DNA from: Muribaculaceae bacterium
GTDB taxonomy: Bacteria; Bacteroidota; Bacteroidia; Bacteroidales; Muribaculaceae
Assembly: GCA_022510505.1 (NCBI GenBank)
Contig: JAFLTL010000007.1
Coordinates: 30,780-94,779, forward strand
Reading direction: 5' to 3'
Length of the DNA stretch: 64,000 nt
Of the stretch, positions 17,252-25,604 are shown piece after piece. A model generated the notes under the pieces. It ran no database searches, was not told the DNA's origin, and worked only from the letters and a program-made list of their open reading frames with translations. Positions within the stretch are counted from its first letter, which is position 1, and every line of letters begins with the position of its first letter. Both the position numbers and the translations under genes were made by a program.

Positions 17252-17620
17252 ATGAAAAGTATCAAAGTTATACTTAAAGATCCGAAAATTATCGAACAAA
17301 TAACGACTATTATCAAGCCGCTGGGTTACGATATAGAATTTCATGAAATGAAATCAAACCTTGCCAATCAGAATTTTGACAACACGGCTTTAATAATAAT
17401 CGATCCGAATCAAGGTGATCCTGGAGTAGCCGAAGGGATTATCGACAATTTAAAATCACGAAGCGTAACTTTCCCCATTCCGATTCTTCTTTGCACGGAT
17501 GAGAACAACGACTCAGCCATTGTGAACGGACTGAACGCAGGGGCAAACGATTTTATCCTTCTTCCAACAACGGTTGACGTTCTGAAGTCACGTTTGAAGA
17601 TGTGGATCGACAAGAATTGA
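17252..17620 (+). CDS. Degenerate response-regulator receiver domain, stand-alone
   Basis: 122 residues, a single domain with the alternating beta/alpha pattern of CheY-like receivers. The possible phospho-acceptor is the Asp at the end of strand 3 in ALIIIDPNQGD. However, the acidic pair normally near the N-terminus (DD/ED after strand 1) is replaced by KD, and the conserved Lys before the final Pro is lost (DFILLPTT instead of the usual xxKPF). It is therefore probably not a normal phospho-switch. I chose ATG 17252 over the upstream GTG 17246 because the GTG lies inside the promoter box. It lies 4 bp before a pseudouridine synthase gene and is probably cotranscribed. No histidine kinase is nearby. 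Confidence 0.7.
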   Translation: MKSIKVILKDPKIIEQITTIIKPLGYDIEFHEMKSNLANQNFDNTALIIIDPNQGDPGVAEGIIDNLKSRSVTFPIPILLCTDENNDSAIVNGLNAGANDFILLPTTVDVLKSRLKMWIDKN

Positions 17621-17624
17621 CGGT

Positions 17625-18293
17625 ATGAAGATTGTTTATGAGGACAATCATCTACTGGTCGTAGATAAATCTCCCGGTGAGATAGTTCAAGGCGATAAGA
17701 CTGGGGATAAACCCTTATTGGAAACTCTGAAAGATTATCTTAAAGAAAAGTATAATAAGCCTGGAAATGTCTTTCTCGGTCTTGTTCACCGTCTAGATCG
17801 TCCTGTGGGTGGTCTGGTAATATTTGCTAAGACTTCAAAAGCTTTATCACGTTTGAACGAGATGCTAAGAAAGGGGGAAATCAAAAAGAAATATTACGCT
17901 ATTACTCGTAACCGTCCCCCTAAAGAGACTGATGAATTGGTCAGTTATCTGGTATCAAGGGAGAAGAATAACAAAACTTATCTTTCTACACAAGAGAACT
18001 CCGATGCAAAAGAGGCTCGTCTCATATATAAACTGGTTAACTCCAGTGACAATTATTATCTATTAGAAATTGAACTGCTGACGGGAAGAAAGCATCAAAT
18101 CAGAGTCCAGTTGTCATCAATAGGAGTACCAATTAGAGGGGATTTAAAATATGGTGACAAACGTAGCAATCACGATGGTTCCATCTCTCTACTTTCACAT
18201 CAGCTTGACTTTATTCATCCGGTCTCAAAACAAGCCATGCATTTTAAAGTAGACTGCCCCGATGATAATCTTTGGAAAGCTTTGTGGATATGA
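17625..18293 (+). CDS. RluA-family pseudouridine synthase
   Basis: 222 residues. It isomerises uridine to pseudouridine in RNA. The catalytic motif is GLVHRLDRPVGGLVIFAKT with nucleophile D58. The second family motif LLEIELLTGRKHQIRVQLSSIG is present near residue 150. There is no S4 RNA-binding domain at the N-terminus, so it is a short member of the family. Its stop codon overlaps the rlmH start (ATGA). RlmH methylates a pseudouridine in 23S rRNA helix 69, so the pairing suggests this enzyme also acts on rRNA. The exact target site cannot be read from sequence. Confidence 0.88.
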   Translation: MKIVYEDNHLLVVDKSPGEIVQGDKTGDKPLLETLKDYLKEKYNKPGNVFLGLVHRLDRPVGGLVIFAKTSKALSRLNEMLRKGEIKKKYYAITRNRPPKETDELVSYLVSREKNNKTYLSTQENSDAKEARLIYKLVNSSDNYYLLEIELLTGRKHQIRVQLSSIGVPIRGDLKYGDKRSNHDGSISLLSHQLDFIHPVSKQAMHFKVDCPDDNLWKALWI

Positions 18294-18763
18294 GGATTAC
18301 GTTGATGATGGTGGGAGAGACCCGTACAGATTGGGTTAAATTAGGTGAGAAGGAATATCTTAACCGCATAAATCGATATATAAAATTCGATACTGAGATT
18401 ATTCCAGACATTAGAACACAAAAGAAAATTGAACAAGTCGTTCAAAAAAAATTAGAAGGTGAATCCATTATCACGAGATTGTTGACCGGAGACCGGGTGA
18501 TTCTGCTTGACGAGAATGGCCAAGAAATGAAGTCACGAGAATTCTCAGCCTATCTGGATAAATTTATGGTTTCCGGGATAAAGCGACTGGTTTTTGTGAT
18601 AGGGGGTCCCTATGGCTTTTCTGATGAAGTGTATAAACGTGCCGACGGTAAGATCTCAATGTCGAAACTGACTTTCCCTCATGAACTTATCAGAGTTTTG
18701 TTTCTGGAACAGGTTTATCGGGCATTTACAATACAAAAGAATGAACCCTATCATCATGATTGA
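18290..18763 (+). CDS. rlmH: 23S rRNA (pseudouridine-1915-N3)-methyltransferase
   Basis: 157 residues, the normal RlmH length. This SPOUT-class enzyme methylates pseudouridine 1915 in helix 69 on assembled 70S ribosomes. Family signatures are VFVIGGPYGFSDEV (SAM-binding knot), KISMSKLTFPHELIRVLFLEQ and the C-terminal NEPYHHD. I chose ATG 18290 because it gives the standard N-terminus MRITLMMVGETRT and makes a 4-base overlap with the pseudouridine synthase gene. The last ten codons also form the left arm of the terminator hairpin. Confidence 0.95.
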   Translation: MRITLMMVGETRTDWVKLGEKEYLNRINRYIKFDTEIIPDIRTQKKIEQVVQKKLEGESIITRLLTGDRVILLDENGQEMKSREFSAYLDKFMVSGIKRLVFVIGGPYGFSDEVYKRADGKISMSKLTFPHELIRVLFLEQVYRAFTIQKNEPYHHD

Positions 18764-18779
18764 TAGGGTTCATTCTTTT
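18735..18779. terminator. Terminator built from the rlmH 3' coding end
   Basis: AAAAGAATGAACCCTATCA (18735-18753), a seven-base loop, then TGATAGGGTTCATTCTTTT: a perfect 19-bp stem. The left arm is the coding sequence for the conserved RlmH C-terminus, and the right arm begins with its stop codon. The A-run and T-run ends let it serve the convergent GH43 gene too. Confidence 0.9.
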
Positions 18780-18802
18780 ATTGTACCTATAGAGAAAATT
18801 TT

Positions 18803-20374
18803 TTAATACCTGTCGTTTCCTGTGTAGGTGAACGATTTAAATATAGCCTCGGGCTTACCTTTTCCTGTAGCAAAAAGTCCAAGCATTATCCCTGTGAATC
18901 CTCCTGCAGTTTCTGAACTAAGAAAACGGGTCTCGGCAACACCCATATGCTGATACGTTTTTCCTCCATCAAGAGAATAGTAGAAATTATATGGATAGGT
19001 TGATCCAGTTATCTTGAAATCGACATGGTTTTGTGATGTTGCCACTACGGGCTGAACATGATGTATAGAACCTAGCCAATATTCAAGTTTAATTTCGTAA
19101 CCATCAGTTGTCTTTTCGAGATATAAATCATAATGAAAACCTCCATCCATAAATACTGTCATTCCCCCTTTGTCACCTGGTTCCTTCGCCTCGAGAACCA
19201 TGGATGATGTGGTCTCGAAGTTGATGTGTTGTTGACGGCGAGCTACAAAGGTGGGATATTGTATTGAGTTGAGGTCCCATTGATTACCTTTGAGGACTAG
19301 ACCCTTTTCCGATAAGGTGTAGTTTTCAGAAATTTTTTTGCGCAGGTAGACCCATTCGAAACCAAGATTTTGATCTTTGGTGAAATCGTAACTTACATCC
19401 CACGTTCTTTGTGGCGGAATATCACCTGACACGGGAAGTTTAACTTCCATAACAGGTTGTATTGTTCCGTTATCATTGACTATTGGCCATTGCCCTTCGT
19501 CCCAGCTGACCGGTGCTAGATAGGTTTCACGGCCTGTCAGATGGTTCATTCCTGATTGAGGACGGAAAGCGAGGCAAACGAGCCACCATGACCCATCGGG
19601 TGCCTGAACAATATCGGCATGCCCTGTTCCCTGAATGGGGCTTGACTGTCCGAGGAAATTGCAGTGGGTTAGAATTGGATTGTCGGGATTTGACTCATAG
19701 GGACCGTAGATATCCTTGGAACGAGCAATTGTAATCATATGGGCATGTTCAGTTCCACCTTCCGAAATAAGTAGATAGTACCATCCGTCTTTTTTATAGA
19801 TGTGAGGGCCTTCGGGATGTCGTCCGCCTGTTCCTCTCCATAAGAGTTTGGACTCGGTCAGCTGTTCACCTGTTACAGGATCTATTTCACACAGCCATAT
19901 TCCGGCGTCGGGATTACTGACAAAATAGCACTTGCCGTCTTCAAAATAGAACGACGGATCGATACCCCCCTGTTTCAACCAAATTGGATCGCTCCACGGT
20001 CCTTTCGGGTCGGTTGCAGTTATGAAAAAATTCTGTCCGTGGGAAACATTTGTATTGATAATATAGAAGATGCCATCATTATAGCGAATTGTTGGTGCGT
20101 AAAGTCCACCCCAACCGTTAGCTCCGCTCAGATCCATCTGAGATTCCCGGTCAATGGCATTTCCAATCTGCTCCCAGTTGATTAAGTCGCGTGAATGCCA
20201 TACCGGCAAACCAGGGAAATATTGGAAAGTGCTGTTGACTATATAGTAGTCGCTGTCGACCCTGCAAATGCTGGGATCGGGGTAGAAACCAGGAATAATC
20301 GGGTTAATATAGGTGTAACTAAATGTCGGCACCGACATTAGTGTTAACAAGGAAATCAAAAAAAGTTTTTTCAT
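18803..20374 (-). CDS. Exported glycoside hydrolase family 43 enzyme
   Basis: 523 residues with a signal peptide (MKKLFLISLLTLMSVPTFSY). The five-bladed propeller occupies about residues 22-310. Catalytic residues are placed as in GH43: D33 base in GFYPDPS, D139 pKa modulator in GGIDPSFYFEDG, and E188 acid in HPEGPHIYKK. Residues of about 325-520 form a beta-sandwich accessory domain (GH43_C2/laminin-G-like). GH43 enzymes cleave arabinose or xylose from hemicelluloses; beta-xylosidase or arabinofuranosidase activity is likely, but substrate is not settled. It stands alone, with no SusC/SusD pair in the window. Confidence 0.9.
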   Translation of the reverse strand: MKKLFLISLLTLMSVPTFSYTYINPIIPGFYPDPSICRVDSDYYIVNSTFQYFPGLPVWHSRDLINWEQIGNAIDRESQMDLSGANGWGGLYAPTIRYNDGIFYIINTNVSHGQNFFITATDPKGPWSDPIWLKQGGIDPSFYFEDGKCYFVSNPDAGIWLCEIDPVTGEQLTESKLLWRGTGGRHPEGPHIYKKDGWYYLLISEGGTEHAHMITIARSKDIYGPYESNPDNPILTHCNFLGQSSPIQGTGHADIVQAPDGSWWLVCLAFRPQSGMNHLTGRETYLAPVSWDEGQWPIVNDNGTIQPVMEVKLPVSGDIPPQRTWDVSYDFTKDQNLGFEWVYLRKKISENYTLSEKGLVLKGNQWDLNSIQYPTFVARRQQHINFETTSSMVLEAKEPGDKGGMTVFMDGGFHYDLYLEKTTDGYEIKLEYWLGSIHHVQPVVATSQNHVDFKITGSTYPYNFYYSLDGGKTYQHMGVAETRFLSSETAGGFTGIMLGLFATGKGKPEAIFKSFTYTGNDRY

Positions 20375-20407
20375 GATATATTAAATAAAGATTTTTGAGC
20401 TGAAGTT

Positions 20408-21115
20408 CTACCCGAATTTGGAAATTTTCCTAAGAGCCGGTTCGTTAACTATCTTGATTCTACGACCATCGACGACTATAATCTTTTCAGAAACAAAGGC
20501 AGATAAGGTTCTGATGGCATTGGAGGTAGTCATGTTGGATAGATTTGCTAAATCTTCTCTAGCCATGTAGATTCTTAGGGTTGAACCGTCGTCCTCTAGC
20601 CCATAACTATCTTTTAATGCAATAAGTGCCTCGGCCAAACGTCCACGGATGTGTTTTTGTGTCAAATTGACTATCCGAGTATCTGAACCCCCTAAATTGC
20701 GGGAAAGTTCATGGATAAAGAACCACGCAAGATTGATGTTGTTTTGGATCAGTTCGCAAACCAATGACATCGGAATGGAACCAACAACCGACTGCTCAAA
20801 GGCTGCGGCGCTGCTGACATAAGGCTCTTTTGCAAAAAAAGCGCGATATCCGAAATATTGTACAGGTCGAATTAATCTAAGTATCTGTGCTCTTCCACCA
20901 ATGCCGTCCTTATACAATTTCACTTTGCCCTTGATGAGACACCAAATATATTCAGGTTCCTCTTTCTCGGCATATATGATTTGGTTCTTTTTAAAATTAT
21001 GTAGGACAAAAGTGTCGAGAATTCGCCGTTTTTCTTCACCGTCAAGAATTGACCAAATTTCGGCTAAATCTTCAGAAACTACTTTTTCTAAAGCTCTTCT
21101 GCTTGTGTCATTCAT
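20408..21115 (-). CDS. Crp/Fnr-family transcriptional regulator
   Basis: 235 residues. The N-terminal cyclic-nucleotide-binding-type beta barrel (about 20-140: IYAEKEEPEYIWCLIKGKVKLYK) is followed by a dimer helix and a C-terminal winged helix (IYMAREDLANLSNMTTSNAIRTLSAF, recognition helix about residues 195-212). No cluster-ligating Cys set is seen at the N-terminus, so it is not a classic Fnr. The ligand is unknown. It lies 71 bp downstream of feoAB on the same strand but has its own promoter box (21141-21148) and a palindrome over the start codon that suggests self-regulation. Confidence 0.88.
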   Translation of the reverse strand: MNDTSRRALEKVVSEDLAEIWSILDGEEKRRILDTFVLHNFKKNQIIYAEKEEPEYIWCLIKGKVKLYKDGIGGRAQILRLIRPVQYFGYRAFFAKEPYVSSAAAFEQSVVGSIPMSLVCELIQNNINLAWFFIHELSRNLGGSDTRIVNLTQKHIRGRLAEALIALKDSYGLEDDGSTLRIYMAREDLANLSNMTTSNAIRTLSAFVSEKIIVVDGRRIKIVNEPALRKISKFG

Positions 21116-21127
21116 GTTTTAAAACAT
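21114..21127 (-). promoter_or_regulatory. Perfect 14-bp palindrome over the Crp/Fnr gene start
   Basis: ATGTTTTAAAACAT is fully palindromic and overlaps the start codon (minus strand 21115-21113). It lies just downstream of the predicted transcription start, a typical place for a repressor operator. Its sequence differs from the E. coli Crp/Fnr consensus. Confidence 0.5.
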
Positions 21128-21140
21128 TGTTTTAGATTTA

Positions 21141-21148
21141 CAAAGTTA
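21141..21148 (-). promoter_or_regulatory. -7 promoter box (TAACTTTG) for the Crp/Fnr gene
   Basis: Minus-strand TAACTTTG matches the -7 consensus 26 bases before the start codon. The upstream TTG is at an unfavourable 11-bp spacing. Confidence 0.5.
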
Positions 21149-21186
21149 ACATAAAGATACAAGTAGAGTGATGTTTTAACAAATTT

Positions 21187-23601
21187 TTAGAATAGAATAG
21201 CTATTTGATAGACAATCCATCCGACCAACCAGGCAATCGAAGTATTGTAAAGGACAGAGAATAATCCATATTTCAATGATCCTGTTTCTCGGATGATTGC
21301 TGTTAATGTGGCAATGCATGGACAATATAAAAGTACGAATACGATAAAGGCAAGAGCCTCGGGAGAAGTGAAATCGGGATGGCCTGTTACCGGATTTTCA
21401 GCCATCAATTTAGAGCCAAGACGACTTTCCGAGACCTCTTCGTCGCCAGTGTAAAGAACACCTAGGGTTGAAACAATTACCTCTTTAGCTGGAAGTCCTG
21501 CCAAAGCTGCGACTGTTGAACGCCATGTGAAACCTAATGGTTCCATGACCGGATTGACAATCTTACCAAGCATTTCGAGATAAGAGTCATGACCGGTGTC
21601 GATTTGATTATTAGGAAGCCCTGCTTCGAGTTTACTCTGCATTTCAGGTGTAGAGGAGTCTTGACTTCTAAGAGGGAAATAATTGAGGGCCCAGATTACG
21701 ATACTCGCTAACAGGATAATTCCTCCCATTTTCTGCAGGTATTGTTTACCTTTCCACCACATATGGCGCATTGTGGATTTAAAGGTTGGAATTCGATAGG
21801 GGGGAAGTTCCATTACAAATGGTGTTTCTTCTTTTAGGAAATGGGTTCGCTGGAACATTCGAGCTGTAAAAACTGCAACAACAACTCCAATTCCGTAAAC
21901 AAGAAGGAATATCAGCGCGGCATGAGGTTCGAAAAAAGTTCCTATAAGTAGGACATATACTGGTAAACGTGCCGAGCATGACATGAACGGATTTATAAGT
22001 ATGGTAACGATTCTGGAACTGCGACTTTCTATGGATCGGGATGCCATAATTGCTGGTACGTTGCATCCGAATCCCATGAGCAACGGAATAAACGATTTTC
22101 CGTGAAGTCCAATTCGATGCATTATACGGTCCATAATGAATGCAGCCCGAGCCATATATCCCGAGTCCTCCATAAAAGAAATGAAAAAATAGAGAATCAT
22201 TATATTCGGAAGAAAAACAATAACACCTCCAACTCCTCCTATTATACCTTCGGCAATAAGATCCTTCAGAGGTCCGTCAGGCATAAAATCATTCACCAGT
22301 TGACTAGTCCATGCAACAAAGTCCTCAATCCATGCTTGAGGGTAGGCCCCAATGACAAAAGTAGCCCAGAATATCAGCAAAAGAATGATAATGAAAATAG
22401 GGAAACCAAAAAGTCGATTGGTCACAAAAGCATCTATAACCTTTGTGTTATTGACATCTTTCTTCCCCGATCTTTCCATAACCTCGGCAAGAGCTCCGGT
22501 TATAAAACCATATTTCTCATCGGCAATTCTGGTTGGAATGTCGTCAGATTCAGGTGAAGACATCAATCTTTCCTTATATTTATTTATAACCGCAGCGATT
22601 TTATCTCTTGCATTCTCCCCAATTAGTGATTCTATGTCTGAATCCTCCTCAAGTAGTTTTATAGCTACATAACGAGGTGAGAAATGTTGGTTAAGATAGG
22701 GATCTTTTTTAAGAACCTCTCGAATTTCCCTAACTGCTTTTTCAAGTTCCAGGCCTAGATTTACATGAATGTGTCGTACTTCGGGACTGGTTTGTTCGTA
22801 TACTTTTATAACAGTGTCAAACAAATTGTTGACACCTTCTCCGGTTCGTGATACAGTGGGCACAATCGGAACTCCAATCATTTTGCCAAGAAGTTCATAG
22901 TCAAGTCGGTCACCTCGTCGACGCAGTTCATCATACATATTAAGAGCGATGACCATACTATGATCCATGTCTATCAATTCAGTCGTCAGGTAGAGGCTTC
23001 TTTCGAGATTAGATGCCTCCACAACATTAACTATAACATCGGGATTGTTTTCCCTCAGATATTTCCTTACGTATAGTTCTTCTGGCGAATAGGCTGTGAG
23101 AGAATAGGTGCCGGGAAGGTCCACAATGTTGAATCGATAACCGTTATGATAGAAATGACCTGTTTTGGAGTCAACTGTCACTCCTCCGTAGTTACCAGTG
23201 TGTTCTTTGGCACCGGAAGCCACGTTGAAGAGGGAAGTTTTGCCGCAATTGGGATTTCCAATAAGAACGACATTAATTGTCTTGGACTCGGTATGGAAAG
23301 TCCCCGGGGGGCGGGAAGGAGCTTCGCGAATCAGCGAATGTCCATGAAAATTTTCTTTTTCAAGCTCGGAATTCTCTTCAATTTTTATCACTTCTATCAT
23401 CCGGGCCTCACTTCTTCTAAGCGAAACTTCATAGCCCATTAGGCTATATTTGACAGGATCTTTTAACGGTGCCGAGAGAATAGCTTCAATCTCCCTTCCT
23501 TTTGTGAAGCCCATTTCCATGACACGCTTACGAAAAGCACCATAGCCAAGAATCTTGACTATGATGGCTTTTTCTCCGTTTTTAAGTTCCGAGAGTCTCA
23601 T
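21187..23601 (-). CDS. feoB: Fused FeoA-FeoB ferrous iron transporter
   Basis: 804 residues. Residues 1-75 are a FeoA (SH3-like) domain. From about 108 the FeoB G-domain begins: G1 GNPNCGKTSLFN (115-126), G3 DLPGTYSLTAYSPEE, and G4 ALNMYDE for guanine contact. The C-terminal half is a polytopic membrane domain with the two gate regions (MGFGCNVPAIMASRSIESR and the later YCPCIATLTAIIRETGS). The protein imports Fe(II), chiefly under anoxia. FeoA and FeoB are separate in E. coli; the fusion is common in Bacteroidota. It has its own promoter at 23621-23649, and the Crp/Fnr regulator lies downstream. Confidence 0.96.
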   Translation of the reverse strand: MRLSELKNGEKAIIVKILGYGAFRKRVMEMGFTKGREIEAILSAPLKDPVKYSLMGYEVSLRRSEARMIEVIKIEENSELEKENFHGHSLIREAPSRPPGTFHTESKTINVVLIGNPNCGKTSLFNVASGAKEHTGNYGGVTVDSKTGHFYHNGYRFNIVDLPGTYSLTAYSPEELYVRKYLRENNPDVIVNVVEASNLERSLYLTTELIDMDHSMVIALNMYDELRRRGDRLDYELLGKMIGVPIVPTVSRTGEGVNNLFDTVIKVYEQTSPEVRHIHVNLGLELEKAVREIREVLKKDPYLNQHFSPRYVAIKLLEEDSDIESLIGENARDKIAAVINKYKERLMSSPESDDIPTRIADEKYGFITGALAEVMERSGKKDVNNTKVIDAFVTNRLFGFPIFIIILLLIFWATFVIGAYPQAWIEDFVAWTSQLVNDFMPDGPLKDLIAEGIIGGVGGVIVFLPNIMILYFFISFMEDSGYMARAAFIMDRIMHRIGLHGKSFIPLLMGFGCNVPAIMASRSIESRSSRIVTILINPFMSCSARLPVYVLLIGTFFEPHAALIFLLVYGIGVVVAVFTARMFQRTHFLKEETPFVMELPPYRIPTFKSTMRHMWWKGKQYLQKMGGIILLASIVIWALNYFPLRSQDSSTPEMQSKLEAGLPNNQIDTGHDSYLEMLGKIVNPVMEPLGFTWRSTVAALAGLPAKEVIVSTLGVLYTGDEEVSESRLGSKLMAENPVTGHPDFTSPEALAFIVFVLLYCPCIATLTAIIRETGSLKYGLFSVLYNTSIAWLVGWIVYQIAILF

Positions 23602-23620
23602 TCCATTGAGAATTGACTCA

Positions 23621-23649
23621 CAAAATTACTAAACTATCCTAAAGGCCAA
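23621..23649 (-). promoter_or_regulatory. Promoter (TTG-N18-TAATTTTG) for feoAB
   Basis: Minus-strand TTG (23649-23647), an 18-bp spacer and TAATTTTG (23628-23621). The start codon is 20 bases after the box, so the leader is short (about 15 nt). Confidence 0.55.
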
Positions 23650-23670
23650 TATACCCATTAATGAGTATTT

Positions 23671-24420
23671 TTATTCCATAGGATAGATTTGAACGTCTAT
23701 GCCCGAGTTCATTTTATCAAGTTTCTGTTTGATTTCTTGAACCGGAGTGTCGCCAAAATGATAAGGGATAAGAATTTTCGGATTTATTGTAAGAGCCGCC
23801 TCGACAGCCTGGTCAACAGTCATTGTGTAGGGTTGATTTACGGGAAGAAATGCCACGTCGATGTTTTTTATGTTAGCCATTTCGGGAATGTTTTCTGTAT
23901 CGCCTGCAATATAGATTCGAATATTGTCCAAATTAAGGATATAGCCATTTCCGTTTCCTTTTGGATGGAATTTCTCACGCCCCGGAGTAGTGTTGTAGGC
24001 GGCAACACTTTGAAGCACAATGTCATCCTTAAGTTTCATCGTCTCGTTGTTATGCATGACTGTTCCGTATCCCAGGATGTTTCGTGATGTCTGGTTAAGA
24101 ATTATCTGTGTGGAAGGTTTGGACAATTCCTTAATTGCCGCTGAATCAAGATGGTCCCAATGTTCATGGGTAATCAGCACATAGTCGGCTTTGGCCATAG
24201 AATCATAGTCGATATCGGTACCCGCAACACTTGTGACCGGGTCAATGTAGATGTCGGTCCCGTCAAAATTGATAGCGAGAGAAGCATGTTTGAAAAGAGT
24301 GATGTCAATCTCTTTCCCATCTTTTGTTGTTAGTTTGACTATGGGATAATTGGTTTGGGAATTCATTGTCAGTGAATTTAAGGAAAAAAACAGTAGCCAG
24401 ATTATTTTAAGAACTTTCAT
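23671..24420 (-). CDS. Exported metallo-beta-lactamase-fold hydrolase
   Basis: 249 residues. A signal peptide (MKVLKIIWLLFFSLNSLTMNSQ) precedes an MBL domain. The metal motif HxHxDH is seen as ITHEHWDHLD (about residues 84-93), with later ligands in IYIAGDTENIPEM and ILIPYHFGDTP. The layout resembles the UPF0173/UlaG-like group of MBL hydrolases. Its substrate is unknown. The ATG overlaps the stop codon of the upstream aldolase gene by 4 bases, so the two are translationally linked. Confidence 0.85.
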   Translation of the reverse strand: MKVLKIIWLLFFSLNSLTMNSQTNYPIVKLTTKDGKEIDITLFKHASLAINFDGTDIYIDPVTSVAGTDIDYDSMAKADYVLITHEHWDHLDSAAIKELSKPSTQIILNQTSRNILGYGTVMHNNETMKLKDDIVLQSVAAYNTTPGREKFHPKGNGNGYILNLDNIRIYIAGDTENIPEMANIKNIDVAFLPVNQPYTMTVDQAVEAALTINPKILIPYHFGDTPVQEIKQKLDKMNSGIDVQIYPME

Positions 24421-25466
24421 GATTCCTGTTGGATATTATCGATTATTTGTTCGAGAAGGTTTATTTCGGCATCGGAGGTGGCCCAGTCGGTTACAAAACG
24501 GACTGGTGTAACTTCTGCTCCTTTGCTTCCCCAAAGTTCGAATGTTACCAATTCTCTCAACTTGTCAATGAAAGAATTCGGCAAAAGAAAAAATTGCTGA
24601 TTGGTCGGAGAGTCGATATATAGCGAATAGCCATGATCCATAAAAATTTTCTTTAGTTTCATGGCTTGAATTATCGCGTTTCGAGATATTATTTCATATA
24701 ATCGATCCGTGAAAAGTGTCATGAATTGTATTCCAAGTATGCGTCCTTTTGCCAACAGTGCTCCATGTTGTTTAACCAAAGGAACGAAATGATGGAGAAT
24801 TTCAGGGTTAGTTACTACTACGGCTTCTCCGAATAGAGCACCCACTTTTGTTCCTCCGATATAGAAAACGTCACAAAGTGACGCGATATCGGAGAGAGAA
24901 ATTTCGGGATTTGCAGCAAGAGCATAACCAAGCCGCGCTCCATCGAGAAAGAGTGGAATATTTTTTTTACGGCAACATTTCGATATTTCACAAAGCTCCT
25001 CTTTGGTATATAAAGTACCAAGTTCTGTTGGATAGGATATATAGACAGCTCCAGGAGCAACCATGTGTTCGTAGCTTTCATCGGCATAAAAATCGTCGAT
25101 GAAATTCTCAAGGTCACAGACTCTCAGTTTCCCTTCATGAGAAGGCAGTGCAAGAACTTTGTGTCCGGTAGCCTCAATGGCACCCGATTCATGAACATTA
25201 ATGTGACCTGTAGTTGCAGCAATCACTCCTTCATGGTTCTTTAATATTGCATCTATAACAGTCGAATTCGTCTGAGTTCCTCCAATAAGAAAGTAAACAC
25301 GTGCTTCGGGACACTGACAAGCTTCTTTAATTAGCTGACGAGCTTTCTCGGAATATTGGTCAGAACCATATCCCGGCGTCTGTTCCATATTTGTGGCGGT
25401 CAGATTATGCATGATCAATGGGTGGGCTCCGCGCATATAGTCGCTGTCGAAATGTAATTTTTCCAC
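24417..25466 (-). CDS. Low-specificity threonine aldolase / beta-eliminating lyase family
   Basis: 349 residues, a fold-type I PLP enzyme. The Schiff-base lysine is K207 in YIGGTKVGALFGE. The ring-nitrogen aspartate is D175 in LFLDGARLG. The N-terminal SDYMRGAHPLIMHNL and FLIGGTQTNST (phosphate cup) fit the aromatic-amino-acid beta-eliminating lyase/threonine aldolase family. It probably cleaves threonine or allo-threonine to glycine and acetaldehyde, but related enzymes act on other beta-hydroxy amino acids. It is transcribed with the MBL gene from a box at 25497-25504. Confidence 0.85.
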   Translation of the reverse strand: MEKLHFDSDYMRGAHPLIMHNLTATNMEQTPGYGSDQYSEKARQLIKEACQCPEARVYFLIGGTQTNSTVIDAILKNHEGVIAATTGHINVHESGAIEATGHKVLALPSHEGKLRVCDLENFIDDFYADESYEHMVAPGAVYISYPTELGTLYTKEELCEISKCCRKKNIPLFLDGARLGYALAANPEISLSDIASLCDVFYIGGTKVGALFGEAVVVTNPEILHHFVPLVKQHGALLAKGRILGIQFMTLFTDRLYEIISRNAIIQAMKLKKIFMDHGYSLYIDSPTNQQFFLLPNSFIDKLRELVTFELWGSKGAEVTPVRFVTDWATSDAEINLLEQIIDNIQQES

Positions 25467-25496
25467 GTGTTTAGGTGATTTATTGTTAATAAGTCA

Positions 25497-25504
25497 CAAA
25501 GATA
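25497..25504 (-). promoter_or_regulatory. -7 promoter box (TATCTTTG) for the aldolase-MBL pair
   Basis: Minus-strand TATCTTTG matches the consensus exactly, 31 bases before the start codon. It is divergent from the promoter at 25565-25596. Confidence 0.5.
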
Positions 25505-25564
25505 CAATTAATTCTGACATTAGTTCCCATAGGCTGAGTTTCATGATCAAAGTATCAAAGAATA

Positions 25565-25596
25565 TTTGTTATTTGTGAAGGGTGTTATTATCTTTG
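25565..25596 (+). promoter_or_regulatory. Promoter (TTTG-N20-TATCTTTG) of the GNAT gene
   Basis: TTTG at 25565-25568, a 20-bp spacer, then TATCTTTG at 25589-25596: a near-ideal -33/-7 pair. The A of the chosen ATG (25605) is the ninth base after the box, so the transcript has almost no leader. Confidence 0.65.
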
Positions 25597-25604
25597 AAGT
25601 TGAT

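Noticed and set aside
22102..22672. Two plus-strand frames of 106-151 residues opposite feoAB
   Set aside because: They overlap each other and the conserved FeoB membrane domain and have no family features.
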